DNA of 64,000 nt, from positions 11,715,197 through 11,779,196 of the forward strand of contig NC_092261.1 of the NCBI RefSeq assembly GCF_036320965.1, in the 5' to 3' direction. The stretch is from Panulirus ornatus (Eukaryota > Arthropoda > Malacostraca > Decapoda > Palinuridae). Position 1 is the first letter of the stretch, and the number at the start of each line of letters is the position of its first letter. Below the pieces are notes generated by a model that was given only the letters and a program-made list of their open reading frames with translations, did not search any database and had not been told where the DNA came from. This document shows positions 11,691 to 24,019 of the stretch, piece after piece. Position numbers and translations under genes: made by a program.

Positions 11691-11885
11691 GTCCCACTCT
11701 TTGACTGCCCCACTCTTTGACTGTCCCACTCTTTGAAATACCAACATTTCACTCCTTTTCACTGTCCCACTCTTTGGCTGCTCCACTCTTTGACTGTCCT
11801 ACTCTTTGAAATACCAACAGTTCACTCCTTTTCACTGTCCCACTCTTTGACTGCTCCACTCTTTGACTGTCCCACTCTTTGAGAT
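11691..11885. repeat. Higher-order tandem repeat, 73-bp period
   Basis: Three blocks start at 11691, 11764 and 11837. Each holds three 17-bp submonomers around CCCACTCTTTGACTG. The first two are followed by a spacer AAATACCAACA(G/T)TTCACTCC. A two-level repeat like this usually arises by unequal exchange. Confidence 0.9.
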
Positions 11886-12585
11886 GCCTTGTAGTTAACA
11901 GTCCAGTTTATCATCTGCTTTAGACTGTTATGAATCCCATTGTTGGGATATCTTAAACTCCCAACCTCATTCCACGTTCACAGTGTCACCAAACCTGCCG
12001 TTGTATTTCCATTTATAATGTCTCTTGGAAATGCTTCCTCTGTTTATGTACAGTTCACAGCATCGTCGCCAACATCGTGTTTACCGGTATGATACCCCAT
12101 TATCTCCTCCAGTATATATAATTGTGTGGGAGAAAATGAAGTTGTGTGACATGCCAGGAGGCGCCTCAGTTGTTTACATCTCTAATCCGTCGCCGCTCTC
12201 CCAAACCTGGTCCTCCCGCTTCCTCCAGATCCCATCCGCATCTCAGTGATGAGGCGTTCTAAAGGGCGCCCGGCAAGGGCGTTACGTCGGTGTCCATCAG
12301 GGAGACAAGAGCACCTCCACCAGATTATGGCGCACCGTCCAGCACCCGCCCACGCGCCTGCGTCCCGTGCCATCCTCCTCGGAATGCTCGGCTGAATGTG
12401 TTCACTTCGTGGAAATGGAAGCGCTGAGGATTGTTGATGAAAAGTAATGCTGACAGCTGCTGGGAGGGAAGTGACGTATAAAACCACCCGGAATTCATTT
12501 GCAGCGTAAAAGGGGAACAGTACAGTAATAAAGTATTTTTGTGCGTTGATATATAAAGAAGATTGATGATGAGCATTATGTTTGG

Positions 12586-12587
<2 letters not shown>
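11886..12587. other. Anonymous DNA
   Basis: No gene or repeat recognised. Confidence 0.4.

Positions 12588-12663
<76 letters not shown>
12588..12663. repeat. (TA)n microsatellite
   Basis: About 38 units. Confidence 0.98.
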
Positions 12664-12666
<3 letters not shown>

Positions 12667-13195
12667 GTCATCATAATGTTTCTTCTGTTGAAGGTCAGTA
12701 GCCAGGAGGGTTGCGCCCTCGAGCCAGCAGGAGTAACGGTGTGATAAAGGATTTCCAAAAGGTGACATTCCCATCTTCCAGAGTAGCTTTTGTCACCACG
12801 GTGTCTGGGAGAGCTACGCGTGTAGTGATGCAGGTCGTCAGCTATCATGACCAGTGTACACCACATACATGGAGGAGTGTTAAGACGTCCTACTTATCTC
12901 CCCACACACTACCCCTCTCCCACAAGACGCTCAAAGCAGCATTAAATTACACATGATTGTTGGGAGAAGTGTGTCGTGTAGCGCAATAGACAAAGGGGTT
13001 TCCGATGACCCAGTCAACAGTATCGAATTACTCATACTTCTGTCTGTCATATCCTCCCAGATTCCCTGTGTGTATTACTGTTATTACAGTTAGTGTTGTT
13101 ATTTCTAGTTTCGTTCTTGCTGTTATTATCATTTACAATATTATTTGTATTATGATTATGATTGCAAGTGGCAGCTACAAAGTGGTTCTGACCCT

Positions 13196-13198
<3 letters not shown>

Positions 13199-13272
<74 letters not shown>
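13199..13272. repeat. (AT)n microsatellite
   Basis: About 37 units. The 535 bases between this and the previous array hold nothing recognisable. Confidence 0.98.
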
Positions 13273-13274
<2 letters not shown>

Positions 13275-13744
13275 AAATATAACAGTAATACACAAGTAAT
13301 CTGGAGAGATGATGGTATACAAACATAAGAGTAACCTAATAATGTTGACTAGGTCGGCAGAAACTCCTTTGTTGCCCTACATACGACACATTTCTCAACA
13401 TTCATGTATAGTTTGACGTTGTTTTTAAGCGTCTCACGGTGGTGGGTTGAGCAACATGCCCTACCATTCTCCATGCATGTACCCTACACTGGCCATAATG
13501 GTTGACCTTGCATCCCAGACACTGTGAGCGGTACGATTGCCCACAAAGTCGCTTGGAAAGATGAGAATTCGCTTGCAAAGATGAGAATACCACCTTTGGA
13601 AATCCCTTTCAGACGCTGGCCGGCCGAGTCCTCGCCAGATGAAACCCCCTCCTAATGGCTACACTTAACCTTCAGTAGAGGGGGAATGATACTGACACAC
13701 TGTAGCTGTTTCCCATCGAGACCGTGTGAACATTTAAAGTTGTT

Positions 13745-13895
13745 ATAGCGTATACTTGCTTTGAGTATAGCAGCGTATACATGTTATGAGTATAGCAGCG
13801 TATACTTGCTATGAGTATAGCAGCGTATACTTGCTATGAGTATAGCAGCGCGTACTTGCTATGAATATAGCAGCGTATACTTGCTATGAGTATGT
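13745..13895. repeat. 25-bp minisatellite
   Basis: About six units of AGCGTATACTTGCTATGAGTATAGC, with starts visible at 13747, 13772 and 13797. Confidence 0.93.
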
Positions 13896-14559
13896 ATTAT
13901 TGTTCTATTGTGACGATGGTTTCGCTCCAAACCGAGCCAGCCCCGGCCAGGCCCTTCGCCGCTCACAATCTGGGCCCAGCAAAACAAATGCTGGTGATTC
14001 GTATGTAAAAACTTCACCTAAAAAACTTTTTGACGGTGGGCCTAGGGTTATGGCTGGCACAGATGCTCTCCCTGCTACAGGGCAGAGCTCAGGATCCTCA
14101 TATTCACACCTCCTTCACTGAAGCTGAGGTTGGAAACAAAATTCGAAAAAAAATGAAGGGGTGAGTTTTCGAGAAGAATTACGTAGTTTTTCTTCTACGT
14201 AGATTAGCCTTGAGTTTGTGACCGATTATAATCAGGCCCTTACTTAGCTCACCCTATGACGCTTATCCTGGTAATCAGGTGTCTTCTGTATCCATAATGA
14301 ATAGGATCTTTCCTGGGAAAAAAAATATATATATAATACGTAGAGGTTATTTTTCACTAGGATAGACATGGCTGGTCATGTGTTGTAGGATTAGATGGTG
14401 AAGAGGAGGAGGGTTCTTCTTGTAGTATATTGTAGGCACGTATGACACGGCCACCGTCGTAGGAAAAGTAGTGGTGCACAGGGAGGAATTAACCCAGGCT
14501 GTGGGAGGTAGAAGGCCCCCGAATATTACTCCAGGTCACCCCAAGGGAGCACGACGTCA
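13896..14559. other. Anonymous DNA
   Basis: Nothing recognised in this stretch. Confidence 0.4.
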
Positions 14560-14790
14560 GGGATCCTTGAGCACGACGGTAGGATCCTTTAGCACGACGA
14601 TGCGATCCTTTAGCTGGACGGTGCGATCCTAGAGCACGCCATTACGGTCCTTGAACGCGACAGAACGATCCCTCAGCACGACGTTAGGATCCTTCGGCAC
14701 GACGAGCCTTGGGTGTGATGGCGTGGCCTTTGACTTGACCCTCAAAAAGGTCAGGTCAGAAGCCAGGTCATCATAACCAAGGCTCGTGTC
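14560..14790 (+). repeat. Hairpin-head repeat V, copy 2
   Basis: About seven degenerate units of 21-25 bases around GATCCTTTAGCACGACGGT lead into TTGGGTGTGATGGCGTGG, CCTTTGACTTGACC and GGTCAGGTCAGAAGCC. The last two segments are an imperfect inverted repeat. This is the clearest copy of the family. Confidence 0.8.
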
Positions 14791-14804
14791 TACGTTTCAG
14801 GAGG

Positions 14805-15031
14805 TTGATCTGGCTTGTAGACCGGAGCTGGCAGGCTTGTACACTGGTGCTGCTGGGCTTATAATAGACTGGTACCGACGGGCTTGTAGACTGAAGTTGG
14901 CAGGCTTGTAGACTGGAGCTGGCAGGCTTGTAGACTGGAGCCGGCAGGCTTGTAGATGGAGCCAGCAGGCTTGTAAACTGGAGCCAGCAGGCTTGTAAAC
15001 TGGAGCCAGCAGGCTTGTAGACTGGAGCCGG
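14805..15031. repeat. 22-bp minisatellite
   Basis: About ten units of AGGCTTGTAGACTGGAGCCGGC, the first few diverged. It produces spurious Leu-Gln-Ala/Tyr-Lys-Pro frames on the minus strand. Confidence 0.94.
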
Positions 15032-15541
15032 CGGGCGTACGCACGTGAGGACATCTTTTTTTGGATATCTTTCTCCTTGAAAGTTACATGAGGTGTTTAA
15101 TTAATGGCGTTTAATATTTCCGCGAATAATCTAGCTCGGGTCGGGGCCGACGTAAAATGAATTTAGCCTCTGCGAGGAAAAACACCTGGTACCGCCGGGA
15201 CCACCGCTGTGACGTCATACACACTCGAAGTGTTATTATTCTTTCTCTCTCTCTCTCTGACGAGAAGCGCCTCGCCGGGCGGAGCGTTCTGCTCTACGCT
15301 GATTCTCAACGCATCGTGAATAGTAAGTATCGTGCAGCAGGTGTGGTCCGTGGAGGAACTCGGGATTGAACTCTGAAGAAGGGAAGAAGAAAGAGGAGGA
15401 GGAAGAGGAGGAGGAGGAGGACCACCACCAAGAGAGTTGCAAAGCGTTCGTGCGGTTAGAGATTGCGATATGCGATTGGAGAGTCGCTCGCTTTCTCTGT
15501 ATAGCCACTTTACTCCCACATCCCCCACCCACCCACACCAT
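15032..15541. other. Anonymous DNA with (AGG)n stretch
   Basis: A purine tract of AGG/GAG triplets lies at about 15376-15420. No gene recognised. Confidence 0.45.
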
Positions 15542-15553
15542 CACACACACACA

Positions 15554-15601
<48 letters not shown>
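15542..15601. repeat. (CA)n microsatellite
   Basis: Pure except for one AT interruption near 15560. Confidence 0.97.
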
Positions 15602-15602
<1 letters not shown>

Positions 15603-16369
15603 CCTTCCATCCCCCTCTCCTGAGACCTGTTCCTATTCTCTCACACCAACAGAAATACACTCATAGTATTTCTTGACTCATCTGTCTCACCATGTATTAC
15701 CTACAGCTTCTCAGCACATACCAGCATATGCCAACACTTAACCCAGCCCCCAGTCTTCCAGATATCCACCATTTACATGTCTACCCTCCTGCTGTCGTTC
15801 CTCATATACACACCCATACCTCACTGGCATAGGGTAATAGTTTTCCTCACTCACGAGTCTCTCGCCACACACCAGGACGCCCCTCACCTATCACAGCCGC
15901 CAGTTCCGGAAGAATCTGTTGTCTTGCGCTTAATATTGAGTAAAAGATTTTGAGGAAAAGCTTCTTCACTGGAGGTCGGGAATAGCAAACCAATTCTCCA
16001 CATCCAGTTGGACTCCTCTCCATCTTGGTGCCTTGGCTGACGGGGGATACATTATCTTGTTATACCCTGAGGATGTTCCTGCCCTTGAAATGTACGCCGT
16101 TGTTGAGCGGTGAATTTTGTCGCTCTCTGGAGGGTGTCGCCAGCGCTGTCGGGGTCAGATGTTTTTAAACCCAACTTGACTGGGTAGGACGAGTGTGGGG
16201 GAAATGTTTTGTATACAAGCCTGCTTCTTGATCTGTGTCCGTATGCTGACCACGATACGATTATCCTGACTAGTAGCACTGAGTCGTGATTAAATCTTGT
16301 CCTTAGCAGACTCAGCGTTGGTCAGTAAGTCATGCTCATGACCTACGGGTTTAGAAATGACCTGGTAGT
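15602..16369. other. Anonymous DNA
   Basis: No recognisable gene, repeat unit or RNA gene. Confidence 0.4.
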
Positions 16370-16556
16370 GTCGTGTTGTCTCCTCGTCTTGTCACACTGC
16401 TTAAGATCATACGAGTGTGAACCAGGTCGTGTTGTCTCCCCGTCTTGTCACACTGCTTAAGATCATACGAATGTGAACCAGGTCGTGTTGTCTCCTCGTC
16501 TTGTCACACTGCTTAAGATCATACGAGTGTGACTGCTCAAGATCATACGAGTGTGT
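16370..16556. repeat. 56-bp tandem repeat
   Basis: Units start at 16370, 16426 and 16482 with GTCGTGTTGTCTCC. A partial fourth unit (CTCAAGATCATACGAGTGTG) follows. Confidence 0.93.
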
Positions 16557-17096
16557 TTTGATCACTGCCCAACCAGTTTCAGTATACGTTAAGTTTCAGT
16601 ATATGTTAAGGGTAATAATGCCTGACAGCGATTGTGGATAAAAGCGGTCCAGAACGTGTTAGTGAATGAAGAGAAAGAGGGTTCTTCAGAAGGGTTAGAA
16701 GAAAAAATGATACTAAAGCTTAATCAAATACTTAAAGCATAGAGCATTATCTTGCCTTGAATAAGACTGATAAAACGTCTGAAACATGTAACTAAGGAAG
16801 AAGATATTGTGGAATTCTGCTCAACATACTAGTTCTATCTTTTGAAAGATGAGAGTTGATGAAAAAATAACGTAAAATACTAACTGATAAATGAGCTGGT
16901 GTATTCAGGCATTACCAGCTCATGCACCGGTGATGTAAGATTCAAGACACCGGCGCTGATGGTACGTGGAAGTGTCGTGTTTGATGCAGTGGACACTTGG
17001 AAACAGTGGCGGATAAGTGGAGGAGATAACAATGCAGCAGGCCGTTTGAATATTCATGACATAGAATGATTTGATCTGGACGGAAGCGGCTGAGGG

Positions 17097-17098
<2 letters not shown>
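16557..17098. other. Anonymous A/T-rich DNA
   Basis: A near-duplicate of AGTTTCAGTATACGTTAAG occurs at about 16576-16608. No gene recognised. Confidence 0.4.

Positions 17099-17179
<81 letters not shown>
17099..17179. repeat. (GA)n microsatellite
   Basis: About 40 units. Confidence 0.98.
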
Positions 17180-17181
<2 letters not shown>

Positions 17182-17908
17182 ATGGCACAACAAAGGCCAA
17201 GACATTCCTGAAGGCGTTAGTCGAATTGTTCTCCGGGAGACGATCAGCAGGACCCAATCGCAATCACGAATCAATTACTAATTTTACTAAGGGGAAAGTA
17301 ATGATCCATCATTAAGCCCTGGTCTTAGTGATTGCTGGGACATGTCAACGCGGTGGGCGTGTGCGAGACATCCTGAACAGCGCTGACGTCATCTTTGGGA
17401 ACACGTAAACAAACCTTCGCTGTCATAAGTCGTGTAAACATCAAATCTTACCAACGCTGATGCTAGAAAAAAAATTAGTTATATTTTCCTCTGCGTCTCT
17501 CATTCATTATACTCTCAGATGGTAGTACAATAATGAACGAATAAGTCTGACGGTAAACTGGGGATGTATATATAAAGTTCATGAGACTCAGCGATCTCAT
17601 ATCATGCCAGTGTCAAGATGACTTCGATGTTTGGCCAGCAGGTCTCGCCTGGCTGTTGAAGTACTGTCCTGGCTATTCAAACTCGGTGTCGTTGATGCGC
17701 ATGTTGTTGCCCATCATCCGTCATTAACGTGCTCTCAATATTTTCTTTTTTTCTTCCATATGTATTTTATAGGATCATAATTACGGATTAAAGAACCTAT
17801 TACTGAACTAGCCTTTTTTTTTTAATCGGAATAAATGGGAATTAGATTATTATGATGTAGGCGGACAAGCTACTTGTCAATAGATCATCAGGCCACCCAC
17901 GCTCCACA

Positions 17909-17912
<4 letters not shown>
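17180..17912. other. Anonymous DNA
   Basis: Short T runs near 17745 and 17813 only. Confidence 0.4.

Positions 17913-17981
<69 letters not shown>
17913..17981. repeat. (TA)n microsatellite
   Basis: About 34 units. Confidence 0.98.
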
Positions 17982-17982
<1 letters not shown>

Positions 17983-18262
17983 CAAGTGAATAAGCGAATA
18001 TTTCTTACAGCTCTTCAGTATCGGCTATGTGAATTTTCATATGTAATTTCTGAAGTATTTCTTTTCTTTCATTTGAAATGTGATGATCTAAATACAGTTG
18101 TATTATGTGTAAACATTCTGAAACTTTGATGTATTGAACAACAGGTGTCTGAGGGTTTCCCTGTAAACAGTAAACAGCAGGTGACGTGTGTGGAGGTTAG
18201 TCTGGTTTAGGTAATATGGTTGAGGAAAACATGTGACGTGAAATGTTATGACGGAGGGAGGC

Positions 18263-18772
18263 ATTGGTTGACCTTGTCTGGCCACTGTGATGATGGAGGC
18301 GTGGTTGACCTTGTCTGGCCAGTGTGATGATGGAGGCGTGGTTGACCTTGTCTGGCCAGTGTGATGATGGAGGCGTGGTTGACCTTGTCTGGCCAGTTAT
18401 GATGGGGGCGTGGTTGACCTTGTCTGGCCAGTGTGATGATGGAGGCGTGGTGGATCTTGTCTGGCCAGTGTTATGATGGAGGCGTGGGAGTCGTGGTTGA
18501 ACCTTGTCTGGCCAGTGTGATGATGGAGGCGTGGGAGTCGTGGTTGACCTTGTCTGTCCAGTGTGATGATGGAGGCGTGGTTGACCTTGTCTGGCCAGTG
18601 TGATGATGGAGGCGTGGTGGATCTTGTCTGGCCAGTGTTATGATGGAGGCGTGGGAGTCGTGGTTGACCTTGTCTGGCCAGTGTGATGATGGAGGCGTGG
18701 GAGTCGTGGTTGACCTTGTCTGTCCAGTGTGATGATGGAGGCGTGGTAGACCTTGTCTGGCCAGTGTTAGAA
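18263..18772. repeat. 37-bp minisatellite with 9-bp variant units
   Basis: About 13 units of GTTGACCTTGTCTGGCCAGT followed by GTGATGATGGAGGCGTG. Some units carry an extra GGAGTCGTG, giving 46 bases. The order of short and long units repeats in blocks, which points to block duplication. Confidence 0.95.
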
Positions 18773-19247
18773 TGAATGTAGGAGTCGGGCACATGTCCCA
18801 GGTGTACATAACACCTGGTGGGTGCCCCTGACCTGCATGTACAGGTCCCCAACACTGTGTCTGGTGGCTCTCTGTACAGCCGACACCTGTACCAGCCATG
18901 CTTCATCCATTTCTGAAAGACTAAGAAATGATGGTAATTCTATATACATTTGTTGCCTTGCCACTCTAAACATATTGTTCCATTTGTTTGGGAAGAGATT
19001 TTTTTTCCCCACTTTGTATATTAAAAGGTAATACATGATTTTGTATGTGTACAGGGCAATACACGGTGCAGTGTGTGTGTGTGTGTGTGGATCGTAAATG
19101 TAAGCTTACAGACCTGGCCCCATTGTACAGTAGGCTGGCTTGACGTTTTAGCCAGAACCAGAAATGGCATTGATTATTTTAAAGCAATGAGGAAGTTAGA
19201 GGAAGAATATATTTTGATGATCTTTGAATGGAAAGGAATAACTTATT

Positions 19248-19250
<3 letters not shown>
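18773..19250. other. Anonymous DNA
   Basis: A short GT run at about 19073-19089. No gene recognised. Confidence 0.4.

Positions 19251-19325
<75 letters not shown>
19251..19325. repeat. (TA)n microsatellite
   Basis: Directly abuts dispersed repeat X copy 2. Confidence 0.98.

Positions 19326-20358
<1,033 letters not shown>

Positions 20359-20427
<69 letters not shown>
20359..20427. repeat. (GA)n microsatellite
   Basis: About 34 units. Confidence 0.98.
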
Positions 20428-20428
<1 letters not shown>

Positions 20429-20539
20429 GTCACACGTCCGGATATGGTGGTCTTCGGTGTTGTGGCAATTGGGATTGATCCCAGAACCACCAGAGCCTCA
20501 ACTTGATGGGACGAAACCTTCGCGCGATCACCGACCTTG

Positions 20540-20855
20540 AACACGAAGGTACGACGAATCTTGAGTACCGAGGCACGAATATGTACGGTACGGGTCCGTG
20601 AGCGTGACGGTTCGAACGTTGATTACGAATTCATGAACCTTGTTCGAGCACGACGGTACAACCCTTAGGCACGAGTTTACGACCCGTAAGGCACGACGGT
20701 ACAACCCTTAAGGCACGAGTTTACGACCCGTAAGGCACGACGGTACAACCCTTGAGGCACGAGTTTACGACCCTTGGGCACGACGGTGGGTATAATGGCT
20801 TGGTCTGTAACCAGACCCGTAAGGGCCAGATCAAAGGCTAAGGGATCTAGACGTT
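20540..20855 (+). repeat. Hairpin-head repeat V, copy 3, with 44-bp array
   Basis: Degenerate CACGA-containing units from about 20540 are followed at 20648-20793 by three regular 44-bp units (GGCACGACGGTACAACCCTT then GGCACGAGTTTACGACCCG). The head follows: GGTGGGTATAATGGCTTGG, CCAGACCCGTAAGGGCC and AGATCAAAGGC. Confidence 0.75.
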
Positions 20856-21099
20856 GAGCTCAAGGGATAAATGAACATACCTCTGACTTTGCAGTTATTA
20901 TTAAGAAAGCCAAAGTGACGTCTTTTCTTCCTCGGCTTCTTCCCCTCCTCCTCCTCCCCAGGCCACACACACCACACTACATCCCTCTCCTCCTGTAATA
21001 TCACTTTCATGACGAGGGGTTTATTATTCAGAGACTTTCATCATCTTCAGTGGGGTTATTTCAGCCATCGAAGGGGAACAGAGATTATATATATATGTA

Positions 21100-21279
21100 T
21101 GTATATATTTCATACTATTCGCCATTTCCCGCGTTAGCGAGGCAGCGTTAAGGACAGAGGACAGAGCCTTTGAGGGAATATCCTCACTTGGCCCCCATTC
21201 TCTGTTCCTTCTTTTGGAAAATTAAAAATGAGAGGGAAGGATTTCCAGCCCCCCACTCCCTCCCCTTTTAGTCGCCTTC
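21100..21279 (-). mobile_element. SINE-A copy 2 (5' part replaced)
   Basis: Minus orientation. Plus-strand landmarks: TTTCATACTATTCGCCATTT, CCCGCGTTAGCGAGG, CTCTGTTCCTTCTTTTGG and TTTTAGTCGCCTTCTA. The match breaks off at 21279 where other copies continue ACGACACGCAGGGAATA. A tRNA-like segment begins exactly there. Confidence 0.85.
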
Positions 21280-21353
21280 TATCATAGCCTAGGGGTAGCA
21301 CCCCCGCATGCCACGCAGGGGTCCCGGGTTCGAGCCTGGCTGTTGGAGGTTTG
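21280..21353 (+). other. tRNA-Gly-like pseudo-tRNA fused to SINE-A
   Basis: TAGCCTAGGGGTAGC is a good A box. The anticodon region CCCGCATGCCACGCAGG would put GCC in the loop, as in glycine tRNA. GGGTTCGAGCCTGG resembles a T arm with a B box one base short. The anticodon stem has a C-A mismatch and no matching acceptor stem is present, so it is not a functional tRNA gene. It could be the head of a SINE or a decayed tRNA. Confidence 0.55.
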
Positions 21354-21392
21354 CATATTCGATAAAAGTGCGCGTTCATATGCACTTTATTA

Positions 21393-21393
<1 letters not shown>

Positions 21394-21443
<50 letters not shown>
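21394..21443. repeat. (AT)n microsatellite
   Basis: About 25 units, 40 bases downstream of the tRNA-like segment. Confidence 0.97.
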
Positions 21444-21444
<1 letters not shown>

Positions 21445-21672
21445 CGATCATAGCCACCTTCCCCTCACCTAAGACTTTACAGACACTTTAAAGATGATTC
21501 CCTGATCGAGTTTAAACACGAGGAAAATATGAGTGAGTAGAATTTTCAGGGTGCAAAGAAATTCTTCAGGTCTTAATAAGACTCCATTACTTTAATTAAT
21601 CTGTTGTCTTCCATGAGCTACAGCCGCGCACACCACCGCCCCGCTACACCGTAAATTCACTTGGCCTCGCTC

Positions 21673-21674
<2 letters not shown>

Positions 21675-21732
<58 letters not shown>
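21675..21732. repeat. (CT)n microsatellite
   Basis: Left half of an inverted CT/GA pair; the partner is at 21826-21894. Confidence 0.98.
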
Positions 21733-21734
<2 letters not shown>

Positions 21735-21822
21735 AAAAAGACGTTTGATATTCCCTGCGAAGCCTCGATCATGTGTCACAAAGCTGCCTTTGTAGTTATT
21801 TTACTCGATTACCGTTGTTCAA

Positions 21823-21825
<3 letters not shown>

Positions 21826-21894
<69 letters not shown>
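21826..21894. repeat. (GA)n microsatellite
   Basis: Right half of the pair, separated from the CT run by 93 bases. Confidence 0.98.
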
Positions 21895-21897
<3 letters not shown>

Positions 21898-22169
21898 AAT
21901 GAGAGAGAGTAAGAGAGCGAGTTAATGAAATGTATAATTATCTCATGACACGGAAAAAAAGAGGATAAATTGTTCTTAATCATTTTTATTTATACTGCAG
22001 AAGAGCCAGAATATACCCAATTTTAGACGTAGAGATAATTAGTAGCTGAGGTCATGTGACCGCGAGCTCTCCAATATCCTGCCTCACCTACATTTTTAAA
22101 TCTTATCGTCGTGTGCATCTGTGTTTATATCCGTACGTCTTAGACACCCCATGAAAATGCAGACACCCC

Positions 22170-22171
<2 letters not shown>

Positions 22172-22215
<44 letters not shown>
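22172..22215. repeat. (GT)n microsatellite
   Basis: About 22 units. Confidence 0.97.
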
Positions 22216-22219
<4 letters not shown>

Positions 22220-22412
22220 ATCGTCACCCATCTGTTTCGTTGTTGATACACAGTCCCTGGGGGGGAAACCATAGTCTTCTGGTTAATCGACTCCGATGAG
22301 GCATCTCCTTTTTAAAAATGAAGCTGGTTCATAGCACATGATAACTGTTTGAGAGGCGTGTGTGGGATTTGTTTGAATTACATGTCCGCTCGACCTGCTA
22401 TACTGAGTGTAG

Positions 22413-22413
<1 letters not shown>

Positions 22414-22464
<51 letters not shown>
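22414..22464. repeat. (GA)n microsatellite
   Basis: About 25 units. Confidence 0.97.
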
Positions 22465-22467
<3 letters not shown>

Positions 22468-22840
22468 GTCGTGTGGTATCATCCATTTTATGGCGCGCGG
22501 GTTAGTTTTTGGGGTCGTCGAGTGGGGAAGTCTGCATTAAAAATGCGGTTGTGTTAGGGTCGACCACACGGGAGGCGTTCCAGTCGTCTAGACACAGCTG
22601 ACACTGTCTCGCTGACCCCGAGGATCGTCGATCCCGAGTTTATGTGTTTATTCTTTGTCTTATCTGAGCCTTGGCAGAGTGTCTCTCTCGTGGTGCACCT
22701 GGTGGCTGAGGAGGAGGAGGAGGTGGGGAAATTATTGTTGGTTGAGTTGATTATTATATGCGTAATGACAAGCCGTGTGGATGTCTTGACTTCTGCTAAT
22801 GGGAAAGCGGTTGACATGAATGTAAATGTCAAGACCTGCC
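22465..22840. other. Anonymous DNA before the 12-bp minisatellite
   Basis: Has a short (GAG)n stretch near 22706-22725. No gene recognised. Confidence 0.4.
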
Positions 22841-23375
22841 TGCTGACCTGCCTGCTGAGCTGCCTGCTGACCAGCCCGCTGTCCAGCCTGCTGACCAGCC
22901 TGCTAATCAGTCTGCTGACCAACTGTTGATCAGTCTGCTGACCAGCTCTCTGATCAGTCTGCTGACCAAGCTGTTCACCAGCCTGCTGATCAGTCTGCTT
23001 AACAGCTATTGATCACACTGCTGACCAGTCTGCTGACCAGCCCGCTGTCCAGCCTGCTGACGCTTATCAGTTTACTGAACAGCTATTGATCAGTCTGCTG
23101 ACCAGTCTGCTGACAAGCCCGCTGTCCAGCCTGCTGACCAGCCTGCTGATCAGCCTGCTGATCAGCCAGCTGACCAGCTTGCTGATTAGTCTGCTGACCA
23201 GCCTGTTATCCAGCCTGCTTATCAGTCTGCTGACCAGTCTGCTGTCCAGCCCGCTCTCCATTCTGCTGACCACCCTGCTGACCAGCTCGCTGTCCAACCT
23301 GCTGACCACCCTGCTGACCACCCTGCTAACCACCCTGCTGACCACCCCGCTGTCCAGCCTTGCTGACCAGCCTCT
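22841..23375. repeat. 12-bp minisatellite
   Basis: About 44 units of CTGCTGACCAGC with variants such as CTGCTGATCAGT. The 12-base period keeps frames open as Leu-Leu-Thr-Ser on the plus strand and Val-Ser-Arg-Leu on the minus strand. These long frames are not genes. Confidence 0.95.
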
Positions 23376-23678
23376 GCTAATCGTAAAGCAGAAACTAAGC
23401 AGGAGCTGCATTTCCACACCCAGAAGAAAAAAGAGAATCATTGATTTACATTATACCACAACCTCACATGATGGTTGATTATCTTACCCCAGTCAGAGCA
23501 AGTCACTTGAACTGCAAGACAAACACATTGTTTTTTCTTCTAGCAACGACGTTTTACAAACATTTTACAAAATCTCTCATTTGCACTGAATGGTGTGTAT
23601 GATGTGTGTGTTACTCCATTTATGTCAACTTTAGTTAGGTTGAATACACGAAATGCAAAAAAGGCGCAGACAGAAAAG

Positions 23679-23681
23679 ACA

Positions 23682-23745
<64 letters not shown>
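23679..23745. repeat. (CA)n microsatellite
   Basis: One CCA interruption near 23689. Confidence 0.97.
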
Positions 23746-23747
<2 letters not shown>

Positions 23748-23923
23748 AACACAGAGATACAGACAGACGCAGTGTGGACGAGGAGCTCACCTTACCGCCC
23801 CACAGACAACAGGGCCTGCCATTATCTGTTGGCCGTGAGGCAAAGTTGTGCCTTAATCTGATTACCGGCAACTTTTGTTCTCCCTGCCTTATGTGTGCCG
23901 CTCCCCTCCTCCCAGCCTGACCT

Positions 23924-23932
<9 letters not shown>

Positions 23933-24017
<85 letters not shown>
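23933..24017. repeat. (CT)n microsatellite
   Basis: About 42 units. Confidence 0.98.

Positions 24018-24019
<2 letters not shown>

Noticed and set aside
18397..18906. 169- and 142-codon frames on the minus strand
   Set aside because: They lie over the 37/46-bp minisatellite in two frames at once.
21280..21353. Functional tRNA-Gly gene
   Set aside because: No acceptor-stem pairing, a mismatch in the anticodon stem and a T loop one base short.
22841..23478. Leu-Leu-Thr-Ser and Val-Ser-Arg repeat proteins
   Set aside because: Both strands of a 12-bp minisatellite; open frames are expected by period.
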